This document shows, piece by piece, positions 11,401 to 19,165 of a DNA stretch of 64,000 nt. How positions within the stretch are numbered: the stretch's first letter is position 1; each line of letters opens with the position of its first letter. The position numbers and the translations under genes are program-made. The stretch covers positions 434,001-498,000 of the forward strand of contig NZ_AP025730.1 in NCBI RefSeq assembly GCF_023734135.1, written 5' to 3'. The notes under the pieces were generated by a model. The model saw only the letters and a list, made by a program, of their open reading frames with translations, did no database searches and had not been told where the DNA came from. Source of the DNA: Sphaerotilus microaerophilus. GTDB taxonomy: Bacteria > Pseudomonadota > Gammaproteobacteria > Burkholderiales > Burkholderiaceae_C.

Positions 11401-11548
11401 CTCGGGCCGCGAGCTGCATTCGGTGCTGGAGCAGCAGCGGCTGCTGGCCCGGTTCCTGGCCGCCCGCAAGCGCTCGGGCGATGTCTCGCGGGCGCGGGTC
11501 CTCGAGCAGCTGGTGAAGCGGCTGTCGAAAGGAGCCGGCCCTGGCTGA
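5402..11548 (+). CDS. Giant dual alpha/beta-hydrolase and CHAT caspase-like protease protein
   Basis: A 2048-residue single-gene unit; GAGGAG just upstream supports the ATG at 5402. Residues 1-60 are Pro/Ala-rich and probably disordered. A first alpha/beta-hydrolase module has the oxyanion-type HGTG at 261-264 and nucleophile elbow THSRGG (Ser326). A second, lecithin:cholesterol-acyltransferase/lipase-like module has VPGIMGS at 641-647 and elbow HSMGG (Ser742). A middle region (about 1020-1140) reads like the macro-like N-terminal domain of M17 aminopeptidases, which is tentative. A CHAT domain follows, with the His-Gly motif AAHG (His1552) and the strand-Cys motif LSCCHLG (catalytic Cys most likely 1596). 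The C-terminal 380 residues are helical and TPR-like. CHAT domains are caspase-fold proteases, several of them in bacterial immunity. There is no signal peptide, so it is cytoplasmic. It stands alone: no partner gene is fused or overlapping. Its function is unknown. Confidence 0.85.
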   Translation: MRARTPVPAPDPTPGPTPATASVPASGAVRAPLPNLPTLHLPVASSSEHAEVPALLARTRRRGATGSAGDEGGVESLVPSLRVVRRWVLAAPSRGEAPAATEALPPDRRLLALEGPDGSTVFMRADALAEQLQRSRPELVRDDGSIDFAAFGARDAASRGLGDWVWKQVCHLVLDRDRITDLALEKAADLLGERVEDLAVAGLSTRGAKALMAAIEEQLAGEPGLYPWNGGPLDAATRCRDDQDPRLAPLVQGQSALVFIHGTGSHTLGGFGELTGSASWPLLQRQFAGRIFGFEHRTFSEGPIDNALALVDVLPAGARICLVTHSRGGLVGDLLCLATDATADGAGFDALVSAYRRSPRPDEREAEQRDPLRAQRREAQADEEQAKLRALAARLRDKRLKVNRYVRVAAPARGTALLSDSLDVFLSGLLTVVRKVGAWGVGAVAGALATPLAGQAAKVVAERSLELLARVVLEIADKRLQPQVVPGIEAMLPEAPLGMLLARAQRRSEVAMAVIAGDVESQNAGLLMRIGVMFTDWMLFERAAHDLVVDTASMYGGLADRPGTRAIFVQGGSVNHFRYFSDETRSAGTPLPQALQHWLCAETLPLPDAAPWGALEAEREKAPSPSRHRGADGPLPRLVIVPGIMGSHLQARRDRIWLDPADLALGGLSPIAMNAPGPVSADGLVELAYGALAEHLSASHEVTRFDYDWRQPVRLLGQQLAATLRAMLQQDGGRPLRLLVHSMGGLLTRAAFLADPALWDDLVASGGRLVMLGTPNHGSHLFVETLLGRSLMIRLLARADLRDSMQEVLDIVADFPGALDLLPAPGFIDSSGRPGLDYHDPATWQQLKSVHHDFWFGRELCGLPASAQLKRAGESWRALADTAWVQRHPDRVAYVFGKAPQTPCGLRLQRSSGVLVLNTSRGDGAVTWASGRLPGLPEDRCWFMPVDHVGLTNCPLYFGEVEALLLNGTPLRLGRLPVSRAGDDDEAVTERGSVPPPAYPGRDELVVRLLGATPAPRLPPRSERPGLQVRVRAMDVRFAQVPVLCGHYRGDPIAGAESLIDRDLVDGALRRRAQLGIHAGEAGSAAVVLMPRSPAEVRQGLGRGALVVGLGEMGRLSAERVAEAVRAGVLRYLMHADDRAVEEAAQGATATAAGAATTPRPLRLASLLIGANSAAQLTIEESVRAVVLGVLRANAEFADGLRQAEGAGRRRPDPVQVGELDLVELYRDAAITAAHAVARLPDSLADELRPLAARLDVAQELLSSDSARERLSLQPGSDYWPRLQISDADREETDCGGDCYDIRLRHSIPPDALRQILTLYGSPAQAEALRTRLPLPTGLDLPPLLRYAERFRFVHLGERAGAPVLVQQRQPGLVEQLVAQAVSGPDATADDAQHRIGNTLFQLLLPLELKATLRQGNNLILVVDEASANLPWEMLAADGEPLALRTRLVRQLLTARVRREPRSSDPLTACVIANPSTAGFHAQFGGPDWRPTPGQVDRLVSLDGAQDEGELVAQTLQRAGYDVLQTAPDARASEVFTALFSRAHRVLVIAAHGIHGLRAADGSWRSGVVLSDGLVLSAAEIGLMERVPDVVFLSCCHLGKVGSGAGASHRLAYSLARELIEMGVRCVVAAGWAVDDVAAQVFSTHFFAQMADAGAPFADAVLSARRQARHECPQRNTWGAYQAYGDPQFRLRAGASGTGSAAVLRAPEELLQWLEGARLDARRHAGSGTPAEEAAQLQRRLAQVRQRLADLPPAWAERPEVLHAQGLLCAEYGEAGFESACELLQRAIAAQALRGEVPLRAVEQLANFEARSASALLRAGDAPGALARVQRAVARLELLLAMACADPAGAPATAVAASAPGNPERLALLGSARKRKAEILLDLPDQGWPQIEGELRAARDAYLRAEQSTGSGRGPDSYAVLNRLQLDALLGEPADGRADLIAQVQTAAADRFAQGLSPWDALAQGDGELTRWLFGKGAAPAGSLEQLVEGYGNVIGKVLLSGRELHSVLEQQRLLARFLAARKRSGDVSRARVLEQLVKRLSKGAGPG

Positions 11549-11735
11549 GTCACCCGCGCCGCGGTCCGCCCTGGCCCGGCATCCCGGTACTTGTCGAGGG
11601 CCTGCGGTCACTTCGCGGGGGCAGGCCCCCTGCATCGGGGGCGTCCGCGGGCCTGATTCGCGCTAGAAACGCGGGCTGTCGCCGGCTCGCGTCGGCTTCG
11701 TCGCCTCCTGTCCTTTCTCCTTCTGCCTCGCATCC

Positions 11736-13397
11736 ATGGCCGATCAACCCTCCTCTGTCCCGGCCAGACGCCGCCGGTTGCCCCCGCCCACGCTGTCGCG
11801 CCGTGCGCTGTTCGGGGTCGTGGGCTTGGCCGCGCCGGTGCTGGCGCGGGCTCAGACCGTCGTCCAGTCGGTCCTGCGCGGCCCCTTCCTGGTGGTGCCC
11901 ACGCCCACGTCCATGACGGTGCGCTGGCGCACCGCGGTGGCGACCAGCAGCATCGTGCGCTACGGCACCAGCGTGACGGGCCTGACCGACACTGCCGGCA
12001 ACTTCACCAACAGCACCACCGAGCACTCGGTGACCCTCACCGGGCTCAGCCCGGACGTGCGGTACTACTACGCCGTCGGCGACGCCGGCACCACCCTGGC
12101 CGGTGGCGACGCGTCATACTCGTTCCGCACCTTCCCGACCTCCGGCACGACACGGGCCTCGCGCATCTGGGTTGTCGGCGATGCCGGCACCGGCTTTGCC
12201 GACCAGACCGCCGCGCGCGATGCCTACGCGGCCTATACCGGCAGCAACCCCACCCACCTGTGGCTGCAGCTCGGTGACAACGCCTACGACCACGGGCTGG
12301 ACGCCGACTTCCAGGCCCGCCTGTTCGGCGTCTACGCCAGCATGCTGCGCAGTTGCCCCACGCTGTCGACCATCGGCAACCACGACACCGACCAGTCGAC
12401 CTCGCCCGCTGCGACGATCCCCTACTTCAGCATCTACGACGCCCCCTCGGCAGGGCAGGCGGGCGGGTTGGCGTCCGGGTCCACGCGCTACTACTCGTTC
12501 AACCTGGGCCACATCCATTTCGTCTGCCTGGACTCGATGACCTCGTCACGGGCGACCACCGGCACGATGCTCACCTGGCTGAAGAACGACCTGGCCGCCA
12601 ACACCCTGCCCTGGGTCGTCGCCTACTGGCACCACGCGCCCTACTCCGACGGCTCGCACGTCTCCGACAGCACGTCCGAGGTCCAGATGACCGAGATGCG
12701 CACCAACGCCCTGCCCATCCTGGAGAGCCATGGCGTCGATCTGGTGCTGGGCGGGCACAGCCATGTCTACGAGCGCTCCTGCCTGATCAACGGCCACTAC
12801 GGCCTGTCGAGCACGCTGACTGCCCGCATGAAGTACAACGCCGGCAACGGCCGCCTGGACGGCAACGGTGCCTACCTCAAGCCGCTGGGCAAGGTCGGCA
12901 ACCGGGGCACCGTGTACATCGTCAACGGCGCGTCCGGCGGCGCCGATCCCGGCAACCTCAAGCACCCGGCGATGGTGTTCTCCGCCCAGCGCGCCGGCTC
13001 GGTGGTGATCGACGTGTCGGGCACCCAGATGGACGTGAAGTACATCGCCGCCACCGGCGGCGTGCTGGACTACTTCACCATCCAGAAGACCGCCAACGCC
13101 CCCGATCCGCCGCCCCCGAACGTGGCCCCGACGATTGCGCTGACGGCGCCGACCTCCGGCTCGTCCTTTCGCGCGCCTGCCAACATCACCCTCACGGCCG
13201 CCGCCACCGACGCCGACAGCGGCATCGCGAAGGTCGAGTTCTACCGCGGCAGCACCCGCGTGGCCACCGTGACCACGGCGCCCTACCTCTACGTGCTGCC
13301 CAAGGTGGCCCGCGGCAGCTACACGCTGACGGCCAAGGCCTATGACAAGGAAGGTGCCGTCACCACCTCGGCACCGGTGACGGTGACGGTGCGCTGA
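11736..13397 (+). CDS. Tat-exported purple acid phosphatase-like metallophosphoesterase
   Basis: This 553-residue secreted hydrolase begins with a twin-arginine signal (RRRR, then SRRALF near residue 28, a hydrophobic stretch and an A-R-A-like cut). An FN3-like N-terminal domain of the purple-acid-phosphatase type follows, then the calcineurin-like phosphoesterase core with the classic metal motifs: VVGDAGTG, GDNAYDHG, GNHD, YWHHAPY and GGHSHVYER. The C-terminal 90 residues form a bacterial Ig-like domain after a proline linker. It is probably periplasmic or secreted and releases phosphate from organic phosphoesters; a second, unrelated phosphatase (PhoD-type) lies at 61.2 kb. The 187 bp upstream show no recognisable Pho box. 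Confidence 0.88.
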   Translation: MADQPSSVPARRRRLPPPTLSRRALFGVVGLAAPVLARAQTVVQSVLRGPFLVVPTPTSMTVRWRTAVATSSIVRYGTSVTGLTDTAGNFTNSTTEHSVTLTGLSPDVRYYYAVGDAGTTLAGGDASYSFRTFPTSGTTRASRIWVVGDAGTGFADQTAARDAYAAYTGSNPTHLWLQLGDNAYDHGLDADFQARLFGVYASMLRSCPTLSTIGNHDTDQSTSPAATIPYFSIYDAPSAGQAGGLASGSTRYYSFNLGHIHFVCLDSMTSSRATTGTMLTWLKNDLAANTLPWVVAYWHHAPYSDGSHVSDSTSEVQMTEMRTNALPILESHGVDLVLGGHSHVYERSCLINGHYGLSSTLTARMKYNAGNGRLDGNGAYLKPLGKVGNRGTVYIVNGASGGADPGNLKHPAMVFSAQRAGSVVIDVSGTQMDVKYIAATGGVLDYFTIQKTANAPDPPPPNVAPTIALTAPTSGSSFRAPANITLTAAATDADSGIAKVEFYRGSTRVATVTTAPYLYVLPKVARGSYTLTAKAYDKEGAVTTSAPVTVTVR

Positions 13398-13427
13398 AGC
13401 GCGGGCCGGCGCCGGCGCTCGCCCCGT

Positions 13428-14681
13428 TCAGCCCTGCGCCGCCGCCCCCAGCCGCCACAGCGACGTGACCTCCTTCGAGCGCGCCGCGTGCAGCGGGTCG
13501 TCGCGGTCGCTGGCCTTCGGGTGGTGCGGGCGGGCATCGAGCCGGCCGAGCACGCGCAGGCCGGCGCGTTCGATCGCACTCAGCAGCTCCTCGCGGCTGC
13601 GCAGGCCGAGGTGTTCGGCCAGGTCCGACAGGATCAGCCAGCCCTCGCCGCCCGGTGCCAGGTGCGCAGGCAGCCCGTTCAGGAAGCCCAGCAGCATGCG
13701 GCTGCCTTCGTCGTAGACCGCATGTTCCAGCGGCGAACTGGGCCGCCCCGGCAGCCACGGTGGGTTGCAGACCACCACGTCCGCCGTGCCGGGCGGAAAG
13801 AGGTCGGCCGACTGCAGATCAACCCGATCGGCCACGCCCAGCCGGGCGATGTTCCCGGCCGCGCAGGCCAGCGCACGCGGATCGAGGTCGGTGGCCACGA
13901 CCTGTGCCGCACCGCGCCGCGCCAGCAGTGCGGCCAGCACCCCGGTGCCGGTGCCGATGTCGAAGGCCCGCTGCGGGGGCTGCCCGCCCGGCCACGGCGC
14001 CTGCCCGACCAAGTCGACGTACTCGCCGCGCACCGGTGAGAACACGCCGTAGTGCGGGTGGATGCGCCCGCCCGCGGGGTCGGCCTGACCGCCCCCGGGG
14101 GCGAGCCGCGCCAGGGCGGGGATCACCACGCCGTTGCGGCGCCATTCGTGTGCGCTGATCGCGCCGAGCAGCTCGCGCAGCGAGGCCACCGCGCGCGTGC
14201 CGGCCAGCGGCCCCCAGGCCTCGGTGCAGGCCTCGGCCACGTCGGGGGCGCGGCGCAGCGGGATCTGCCAGCCCGGCTCGAAGGGAATCAGTACCGCGCC
14301 CAGGGTGCGCGCGCGCTGTGCCTGCGCCATGCGGTGGCGGTGGAAGGCCTCGGGGAAGACCACCGCGCTACCGGCCTGCTGGCGGGCCTGGCGCTGCTTG
14401 CGTTGCGGCGGCGCGTGGTCGGCGCGGCGGGCCAGGGCCTGCAGCAGGTGGCGGGCGTTCTGGAAGTCGCCCTGCCAGAGCAGCGCCGTGCCTTCGCAGG
14501 CCAGGCGGTAGGCGGTGTCGGCCGGCAGCGTGTCGTCGGCCCGCTGCACGCGCCGCGGCGGCGCCACGCCGCGCTCGGAGTGCCAGGTGGCCTGCTGCGC
14601 GCTGCCGTCCGCGGCCTGCCAGCCGATCGTGGCGGGCGTGGCGGATTGGGCGGAAGTGGAGGGGTTGGGAGCCGCCGTCAT
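13428..14681 (-). CDS. PrmC/RsmC-like SAM-dependent methyltransferase
   Basis: A 417-residue class I methyltransferase. The SAM-binding loop is DIGTGTGVLA and the substrate motif is VVCNPPW, an (N/D)PPY/W signature typical of N6-adenine, N2-guanine and glutamine-N5 methyltransferases. An N-terminal region of about 170 residues, unlike PrmC, precedes it. The start at 14681 is chosen because its ATG overlaps the upstream MAPEG stop (ATGA), implying translational coupling; the longer frame would bury that gene. The target may be rRNA or a protein Gln; the sequence does not decide. Confidence 0.8.
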   Translation of the reverse strand: MTAAPNPSTSAQSATPATIGWQAADGSAQQATWHSERGVAPPRRVQRADDTLPADTAYRLACEGTALLWQGDFQNARHLLQALARRADHAPPQRKQRQARQQAGSAVVFPEAFHRHRMAQAQRARTLGAVLIPFEPGWQIPLRRAPDVAEACTEAWGPLAGTRAVASLRELLGAISAHEWRRNGVVIPALARLAPGGGQADPAGGRIHPHYGVFSPVRGEYVDLVGQAPWPGGQPPQRAFDIGTGTGVLAALLARRGAAQVVATDLDPRALACAAGNIARLGVADRVDLQSADLFPPGTADVVVCNPPWLPGRPSSPLEHAVYDEGSRMLLGFLNGLPAHLAPGGEGWLILSDLAEHLGLRSREELLSAIERAGLRVLGRLDARPHHPKASDRDDPLHAARSKEVTSLWRLGAAAQG

Positions 14682-15076
14682 TGCGGCAGCGCCATGGCCG
14701 CGCCGCCCAGTGCGGCGAGCAGCAGCAGCACGATCGGCAGGAAGCTCAGCGTGAAGCCCAGCGAGCGGCTCGCCGGGTTGCGGGTGTAGGCCCGCCAGTA
14801 GATCAGCCGGCCGACCAGGTAGACCGCACCAACCGCCGCCATGCCGGCGGGCGACCAGTACTGCGCCGCCAGCCACAGCGCGGGCAGGAAGGCCACCAGC
14901 AGCTCCAGCGTGTTCATTTGCACGCGGTACATGCGCTCGAACTGCTCGTGCCCGGTGATCGCCGGGGCCTCGACCCCGTAGCGCCCCCGCGCCTGGCCGA
15001 CCAGCGCGCCAAAGAACAGGTATTGCAGCAGGGCCAGCAGAGAAACCAGGTGGATCAGGGACATCGTCGCCTCCAT
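14678..15076 (-). CDS. MAPEG-family membrane protein
   Basis: This 132-residue protein has four predicted membrane helices and the MAPEG hallmark: a polar loop (ITGHEQFERMYRVQMNTLE) followed by helix 2, where the Glu/Arg/Asn residues contact glutathione in eukaryotic relatives. Bacterial members are often annotated glutathione transferase-like but are mostly uncharacterised. A second Met lies four codons in (15064). It ends overlapping the methyltransferase gene by 4 bp. It starts about 50 bp after dmpI and may be carried on the end of the catechol operon transcript. Confidence 0.8.
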   Translation of the reverse strand: MEATMSLIHLVSLLALLQYLFFGALVGQARGRYGVEAPAITGHEQFERMYRVQMNTLELLVAFLPALWLAAQYWSPAGMAAVGAVYLVGRLIYWRAYTRNPASRSLGFTLSFLPIVLLLLAALGGAAMALPQ

Positions 15077-15122
15077 GGACAGGATGCGCCGAGTCTATGC
15101 CCCCGCCCAGGCGGGGCCGGCG

Positions 15123-15314
15123 TCAACGCCCGAGGTCTTTGGCCGACACCCCCGCAATGCCCCAGTTCTCCTTGGGCATCTCGTGGATCCAGACGCGGAT
15201 GGTTTCCACCTTCGCGTCGGTGGCCTCGTGCAGCGCCTGGGTCACCTTCTCAATGACGGCCTTCTTCTGCTCGGGCGTGCGGCCTTCGAGCATGTAGATC
15301 TGTGCGAACGGCAT
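15123..15314 (-). CDS. dmpI: 4-Oxalocrotonate tautomerase
   Basis: This 63-residue subunit converts 2-hydroxymuconate to 2-oxohex-3-enedioate in the oxalocrotonate branch of catechol meta-cleavage. After Met removal the catalytic Pro1 is exposed; Arg11, Arg39 and an aromatic residue (Trp) at position 50 fall at the positions known for the Pseudomonas enzyme. The size is typical of the hexameric small tautomerases. It sits 22 bp after the Bug receptor gene, in line with the minus-strand catabolic operon. Confidence 0.93.
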   Translation of the reverse strand: MPFAQIYMLEGRTPEQKKAVIEKVTQALHEATDAKVETIRVWIHEMPKENWGIAGVSAKDLGR

Positions 15315-15336
15315 GGTCGGCTCCTGTCCCGGACAC

Positions 15337-16341
15337 TCACTCGGGCTTGATGTTGGCGGACTTGATCACCTTGGTCCACCGCGCCGTCTCCTCGCGGATA
15401 TAGGCGCCGAACTGGTCGGGGGTGGTCGGGTGCGGCTCGGCGCCGATCTGCGCAAAGCGCTCGGCGGCGTCGGGCGACTTCAGCGCATCGGTGATGACGC
15501 GGTTCAGCGTGGCCACCACCTCCTTGGGCGTGCCGGCCGGGGCGATCAGGCCGAACCAGGTCGGCACGTCGAAGCCGGGGAAGCCCTGCTCGGCCACCGT
15601 CGGCACGTTGGGCAGCATCTTGCTGCGCGTGGCCGAGGTGATCGCGATGGCCTTCAGCTTGCCGGAGGTCACATGCTGCGCCGCGCTGGTCAGCGAGCTT
15701 TCCACGCTCAGCAGCACGTTGCCGGCCAGCAGGTCCTGCACCGCGGCGGCGGTGCCCTTGTAGGGCACGTGCTGCAGGTCCACCCCGGCCAGCGACTGCA
15801 GGTACTCGCCCGCCAGGTGGTTGGCCGTGCCGATGCCCGAGCTGGCGTAGTTCAGCTTGCCGGGGTTGGCCTTGGCGTAGGCCAGCATGCCCTTCAGGTC
15901 GTTGAAGGGAGCCGACGGGTGCGCCAGGATGGCGCCCTTGGCGATGCCCACCAGCGTGATCGGCGCGAAGTCCTTGGCAGCGTTGTACGGCAGCTTCTCG
16001 TACAGCCCCGGGGCGATCGCCAGGCTGCTGATCGCGCCGATGCCCAGCGTGTAGCCGTCCGGGGCGGACTTGGCCACCGCGTCGGTGCCCAGGTTGCCAC
16101 CGGCACCGGCGCGGTTCTCGACGATCACCGTCTGCTTCAGCGCGTCGCCGATCACCTTGGCCACGTAGCGGCCCATGATGTCGGTGGGGCCGCCCGGCGC
16201 GAAGGGGACGATGACCTTGATCGGCTTGCTCGGGTAGGCGTCGGCCGCCAGGGCGCTGCCGAACGGGGCCGCGCCCAGGGCGGCGGCCAGGGTGAGCGCC
16301 AGCGCGTGGCGGCGGGAGGGGAAACGTTGCGTCATCTTCAT
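15337..16341 (-). CDS. Bug-family (TctC-like) periplasmic solute receptor
   Basis: A 334-residue exported binding protein: the signal peptide has positive charges (RFPSRRH), a hydrophobic core and an ALA cut near residue 30, followed by the family start YPSKPIKVIVPFAPGG. Later landmarks are GAGGNLG, the PDGYTL segment and VPYKG. Bug proteins feed tripartite tricarboxylate transporters or act as orphan sensors, and are very expanded in Burkholderiales. No TctA/TctB genes accompany it. It lies between dmpG and dmpI, so it is likely co-expressed with the pathway and may bind an aromatic acid or a pathway intermediate. The start at 16341 follows the dmpG stop by 11 bp. Confidence 0.9.
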   Translation of the reverse strand: MKMTQRFPSRRHALALTLAAALGAAPFGSALAADAYPSKPIKVIVPFAPGGPTDIMGRYVAKVIGDALKQTVIVENRAGAGGNLGTDAVAKSAPDGYTLGIGAISSLAIAPGLYEKLPYNAAKDFAPITLVGIAKGAILAHPSAPFNDLKGMLAYAKANPGKLNYASSGIGTANHLAGEYLQSLAGVDLQHVPYKGTAAAVQDLLAGNVLLSVESSLTSAAQHVTSGKLKAIAITSATRSKMLPNVPTVAEQGFPGFDVPTWFGLIAPAGTPKEVVATLNRVITDALKSPDAAERFAQIGAEPHPTTPDQFGAYIREETARWTKVIKSANIKPE

Positions 16342-16352
16342 CAAGCCCGTGC

Positions 16353-17387
16353 TCAGCTGATCTTCAGCCCGCGCTCGCGCGCCATCGTCATCGCGGTGTC
16401 CTCGATCATGTCCTCCTGACCGCCCACCATCTTCTTGCGGCCCAGCTCGACCAGGATGTCGCGCGCCGGGATGCCGTACTTGGCGCCCGCGCGCTTGGCG
16501 AACAGCAGGAAGCTGCCGTACACCCCGGCGTAGCCCAGCGTCAACGCGTCGCGGTCGATGCGGATCGGGAAGTCCATGATCGGGAACACCAGGTCCTCGG
16601 CCACGTCCTGGATCTTCCAGACGTCCACGCCGGTCTTGGCGCCCATGCGGTCCAGCACCGCGACCAGCACCTCCATCGGCGTGTTGCCGGCGCCGGCGCC
16701 CAGGCCTGCGGCCGCCGCGTCGATGCGCGTGGCGCCGCACTCGATCGCCGCGATGCTGTTGGCCACGCCCATGGCCAGGTTGTGGTGGCCGTGGAAGCCC
16801 AGTTCGGTCTCGGGCTTGAGTGCGTCGCGCACAGCGCTGAGGCGCTCCTTCACGCCGTCGGGCAGCAGGTAGCCGGCCGAGTCGGTGACGTAGATGCAGT
16901 TGGCGCCGTAGCTCTCCATCAGCCTGGCCTGCTTGACCAGGCCTTCGGCGCTGTTCATGTGCGCCATCATCAGGAAGCCCACGGTGTCCATGCCCAGCTG
17001 GCGTGCGAAGGTGATGTGCTGCTCGCTCACATCGGCCTCGGTGCAGTGCGTGGCCACGCGGATGGTGTGCACGCCCAGGCCGTGCGCCATCTTCAGGTGG
17101 TCGACGGTGCCGATGCCCGGCAGCAGCAGCGCCGAGACCTTGGCCTGCTTCATCAGCGGGATGACGGTGCCCAGGTACTCCTCGTCGGTGTGCGCCGGGA
17201 AGCCGTAGTTGACGCTTGAGCCGCCCAGGCCGTCGCCGTGGGTGACTTCGATCAGCGGCACGCCGGCCTCGTCCAGGCCCTGGGCGATCGACTTCATCTG
17301 GTCGAGCGTCATCAGGTGGCGCTTCGGGTGCATCCCGTCGCGCAGGGTCATGTCGTGCAGGGTGATCGTCTTGCCGTTCAGGTCCAT
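16353..17387 (-). CDS. dmpG: 4-Hydroxy-2-oxovalerate aldolase
   Basis: Cleaves 4-hydroxy-2-oxovalerate to pyruvate and acetaldehyde, channelling the aldehyde to DmpF. The 344-residue protein is an HMG-like TIM barrel; [11 protein letters not shown] holds the catalytic Arg16, metal-ligand Asp17 and His20, and GFHGHHN (199-202) supplies the two His metal ligands. The start is set at MDLNGKTI (17387) because GGGAG sits just upstream; the in-frame Met seven codons earlier (17405) would overlap the dmpF stop. It follows dmpF by 14 bp, as expected for the physical aldolase-dehydrogenase complex. Confidence 0.96.
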   Translation of the reverse strand: MDLNGKTITLHDMTLRDGMHPKRHLMTLDQMKSIAQGLDEAGVPLIEVTHGDGLGGSSVNYGFPAHTDEEYLGTVIPLMKQAKVSALLLPGIGTVDHLKMAHGLGVHTIRVATHCTEADVSEQHITFARQLGMDTVGFLMMAHMNSAEGLVKQARLMESYGANCIYVTDSAGYLLPDGVKERLSAVRDALKPETELGFHGHHNLAMGVANSIAAIECGATRIDAAAAGLGAGAGNTPMEVLVAVLDRMGAKTGVDVWKIQDVAEDLVFPIMDFPIRIDRDALTLGYAGVYGSFLLFAKRAGAKYGIPARDILVELGRKKMVGGQEDMIEDTAMTMARERGLKIS

Positions 17388-17401
17388 GTTCTTCTCCCGG
17401 C

Positions 17402-18328
17402 TCAAACAGCGGCGGTGGCGGCGGCCGTGGGTTGCAGGGTGAGGCGCCCGGCGAGGATCTCCTCGGCGAACATCTCGGCGGTGCGCGCCGCTGCGGCGGT
17501 CATGATGTCGAGGTTGCCGGCGTACTTGGGCAGGTAGTCACCCAGGCCTTCGACCTCCATGTAGACCGAGACGCGCTGGCCGTCGAAGACCGGTCCGTTG
17601 ACCAGCTTGTAGCCCGGCACGTACTTCTGCACCTCGCGGATCATCGCGTGGATGCTTTCGGTGATGCCTTCGCGGTTGACCTCGCCCTCGACCAGGCAGT
17701 GCACCGTGTCGCGCATGATCAGCGGCGGCTCGGCCGGGTTGATGACGATGATGGCCTTGCCCTTCCTGGCGCCACCCACGCGCTCGACCGCGCCGGCGGT
17801 GGTGCGGGTGAACTCGTCGATGTTCTTGCGGGTGCCGGGGCCGACCGAGCGCGAGGACACGGTGGCGACGATCTCGCCGTAGGCCACCGGTTGCACGCGG
17901 GAAACCGCCGCCACCATCGGGATGGTGGCCTGGCCCCCGCAGGTGACCATGTTGACGTTCATCTCGCCCTTGCCGACGTGCTCGGCCAGGTTGACCGGCG
18001 GCACGCAGTACGGGCCGATGGCCGCGGGCGTGAGGTCGATCATCAGCGCGCCCTGGGCGTTGACCTTGCGCGAGTTCTCGGCGTGCACGTAGGCCGACGT
18101 GGCGTCGAAGACGATCTGCACGCCGTCAGCACGCATGTGCGGAACGAGCCCGTCCACGCCTTCGGCGGTGGTCTTGATGCCCATCTCGCGGGCCCGCTTG
18201 AGGCCGTCGGATTCGGGGTCGATGCCCACCATCCACACCGGTTCGAGCACCGGGCTGCGCTGGAGCTTGGCCAGCAGGTCGGTGCCGATGTTGCCGGGAC
18301 CGATCAGGGCGCACTTGATCTTGTTCAT
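17402..18328 (-). CDS. dmpF: Acetaldehyde dehydrogenase (acylating)
   Basis: Oxidises acetaldehyde with NAD+ and CoA to acetyl-CoA, the last step of the meta-cleavage route, in complex with DmpG. The 308 residues show the N-terminal Rossmann motif (IGPGNIG, 9-15) and the catalytic Cys130 in [10 protein letters not shown], matching Cys132 of Pseudomonas DmpF. The length is normal. An SDR gene lies 41 bp upstream and dmpG directly downstream. Confidence 0.96.
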   Translation of the reverse strand: MNKIKCALIGPGNIGTDLLAKLQRSPVLEPVWMVGIDPESDGLKRAREMGIKTTAEGVDGLVPHMRADGVQIVFDATSAYVHAENSRKVNAQGALMIDLTPAAIGPYCVPPVNLAEHVGKGEMNVNMVTCGGQATIPMVAAVSRVQPVAYGEIVATVSSRSVGPGTRKNIDEFTRTTAGAVERVGGARKGKAIIVINPAEPPLIMRDTVHCLVEGEVNREGITESIHAMIREVQKYVPGYKLVNGPVFDGQRVSVYMEVEGLGDYLPKYAGNLDIMTAAAARTAEMFAEEILAGRLTLQPTAAATAAV

Positions 18329-18369
18329 CGGAGTGTCCTTGGGAGGAAAGGTTGTGAAATCGGGTGAGG

Positions 18370-19161
18370 TCAGAGGCTGCGCACCACGCCGCCCTCGACC
18401 CGCAGGGCGGCGCCCTGGGTGGCCGCGGCCAGCGGGCTGCAGACGTAGGCGACCATCGAGGCCACCTCGTGTGGCTGGATGAAGCGCTTGAGGATCGAGG
18501 TGGGCCGGCCGTGGGCGAAGAAGTCGCGCGCCGCCTCGTCAAAGGTCTGGCCCTTCTCGGCCGCCAGCGTGGCGAAGAAGTCCTCGGCGCCCTGCGTCAG
18601 CGTCGGGCCGGGCAGCACGCTGTTGACCGTCACGCCGGTGCCGGCGCAGGTCTCCGCCAGGCCGCGGGCCACCGAGATCTGCGCCGACTTGGTCATGCCG
18701 TAATGCACCATTTCCGCGGGTGGGCACATCCCGGACTCGCTGGAGATGAAGACGATGCGGCCCCAGTTGCGCCGCTTCATGGCGCCCAGGTAGGCGCGCG
18801 CCAGGCGCACGCCGCTCATCACGTTGGTCTCGAAGAAGCGCAGCCAGTCGGCGTCCGGGATGTCCTCGAAGGGCTTGGGGTCGAAGATGCCCAGGTTGTT
18901 GACCAGCACATCCACGTCCGGACAGGCCGCGACCAGCGCGGCACAGCCCTCGGCGCTGGCGAGGTCGGCGGTGACGCCCGTCACCTCGGCACCGGGGCAG
19001 GCGGATCGCAATTGCGCCAGCGCCGCCTCGACGCGGTCGGCCGCACGGCCGTTGATGACCACCGCCGCGCCTTCGGCGGCCAGGGCCTTCGCGATCGCGA
19101 AGCCGATGCCGGCGGTGGAGCCGGTCACTAGCGCGCGCCGGCCTTTGAGTTGCAGGTCCAT
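18370..19161 (-). CDS. Short-chain dehydrogenase/reductase in the catechol operon
   Basis: A 263-residue classical SDR: cofactor loop TGSTAGIG (13-20), NNLG (88-91), catalytic Ser141, Tyr154 and Lys158 (YGMTK). It probably uses NAD(P)H. It is not part of the core dmp pathway but sits in line between the ABM protein and dmpF with short gaps, so it is likely co-transcribed. It might handle a side-chain alcohol or aldehyde, or an intermediate of alkyl-catechols; that is inference from position only. Confidence 0.85.
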   Translation of the reverse strand: MDLQLKGRRALVTGSTAGIGFAIAKALAAEGAAVVINGRAADRVEAALAQLRSACPGAEVTGVTADLASAEGCAALVAACPDVDVLVNNLGIFDPKPFEDIPDADWLRFFETNVMSGVRLARAYLGAMKRRNWGRIVFISSESGMCPPAEMVHYGMTKSAQISVARGLAETCAGTGVTVNSVLPGPTLTQGAEDFFATLAAEKGQTFDEAARDFFAHGRPTSILKRFIQPHEVASMVAYVCSPLAAATQGAALRVEGGVVRSL

Positions 19162-19165
19162 GGGT

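Noticed and set aside
7277..11635. Very long minus-strand open frame (over 1400 codons) opposite the CHAT protein gene
   Set aside because: It is an antisense shadow caused by high GC: composition is dominated by Gly/Ala/Arg/Gln/His, with no domain signatures, while the plus-strand frame has several catalytic motifs.
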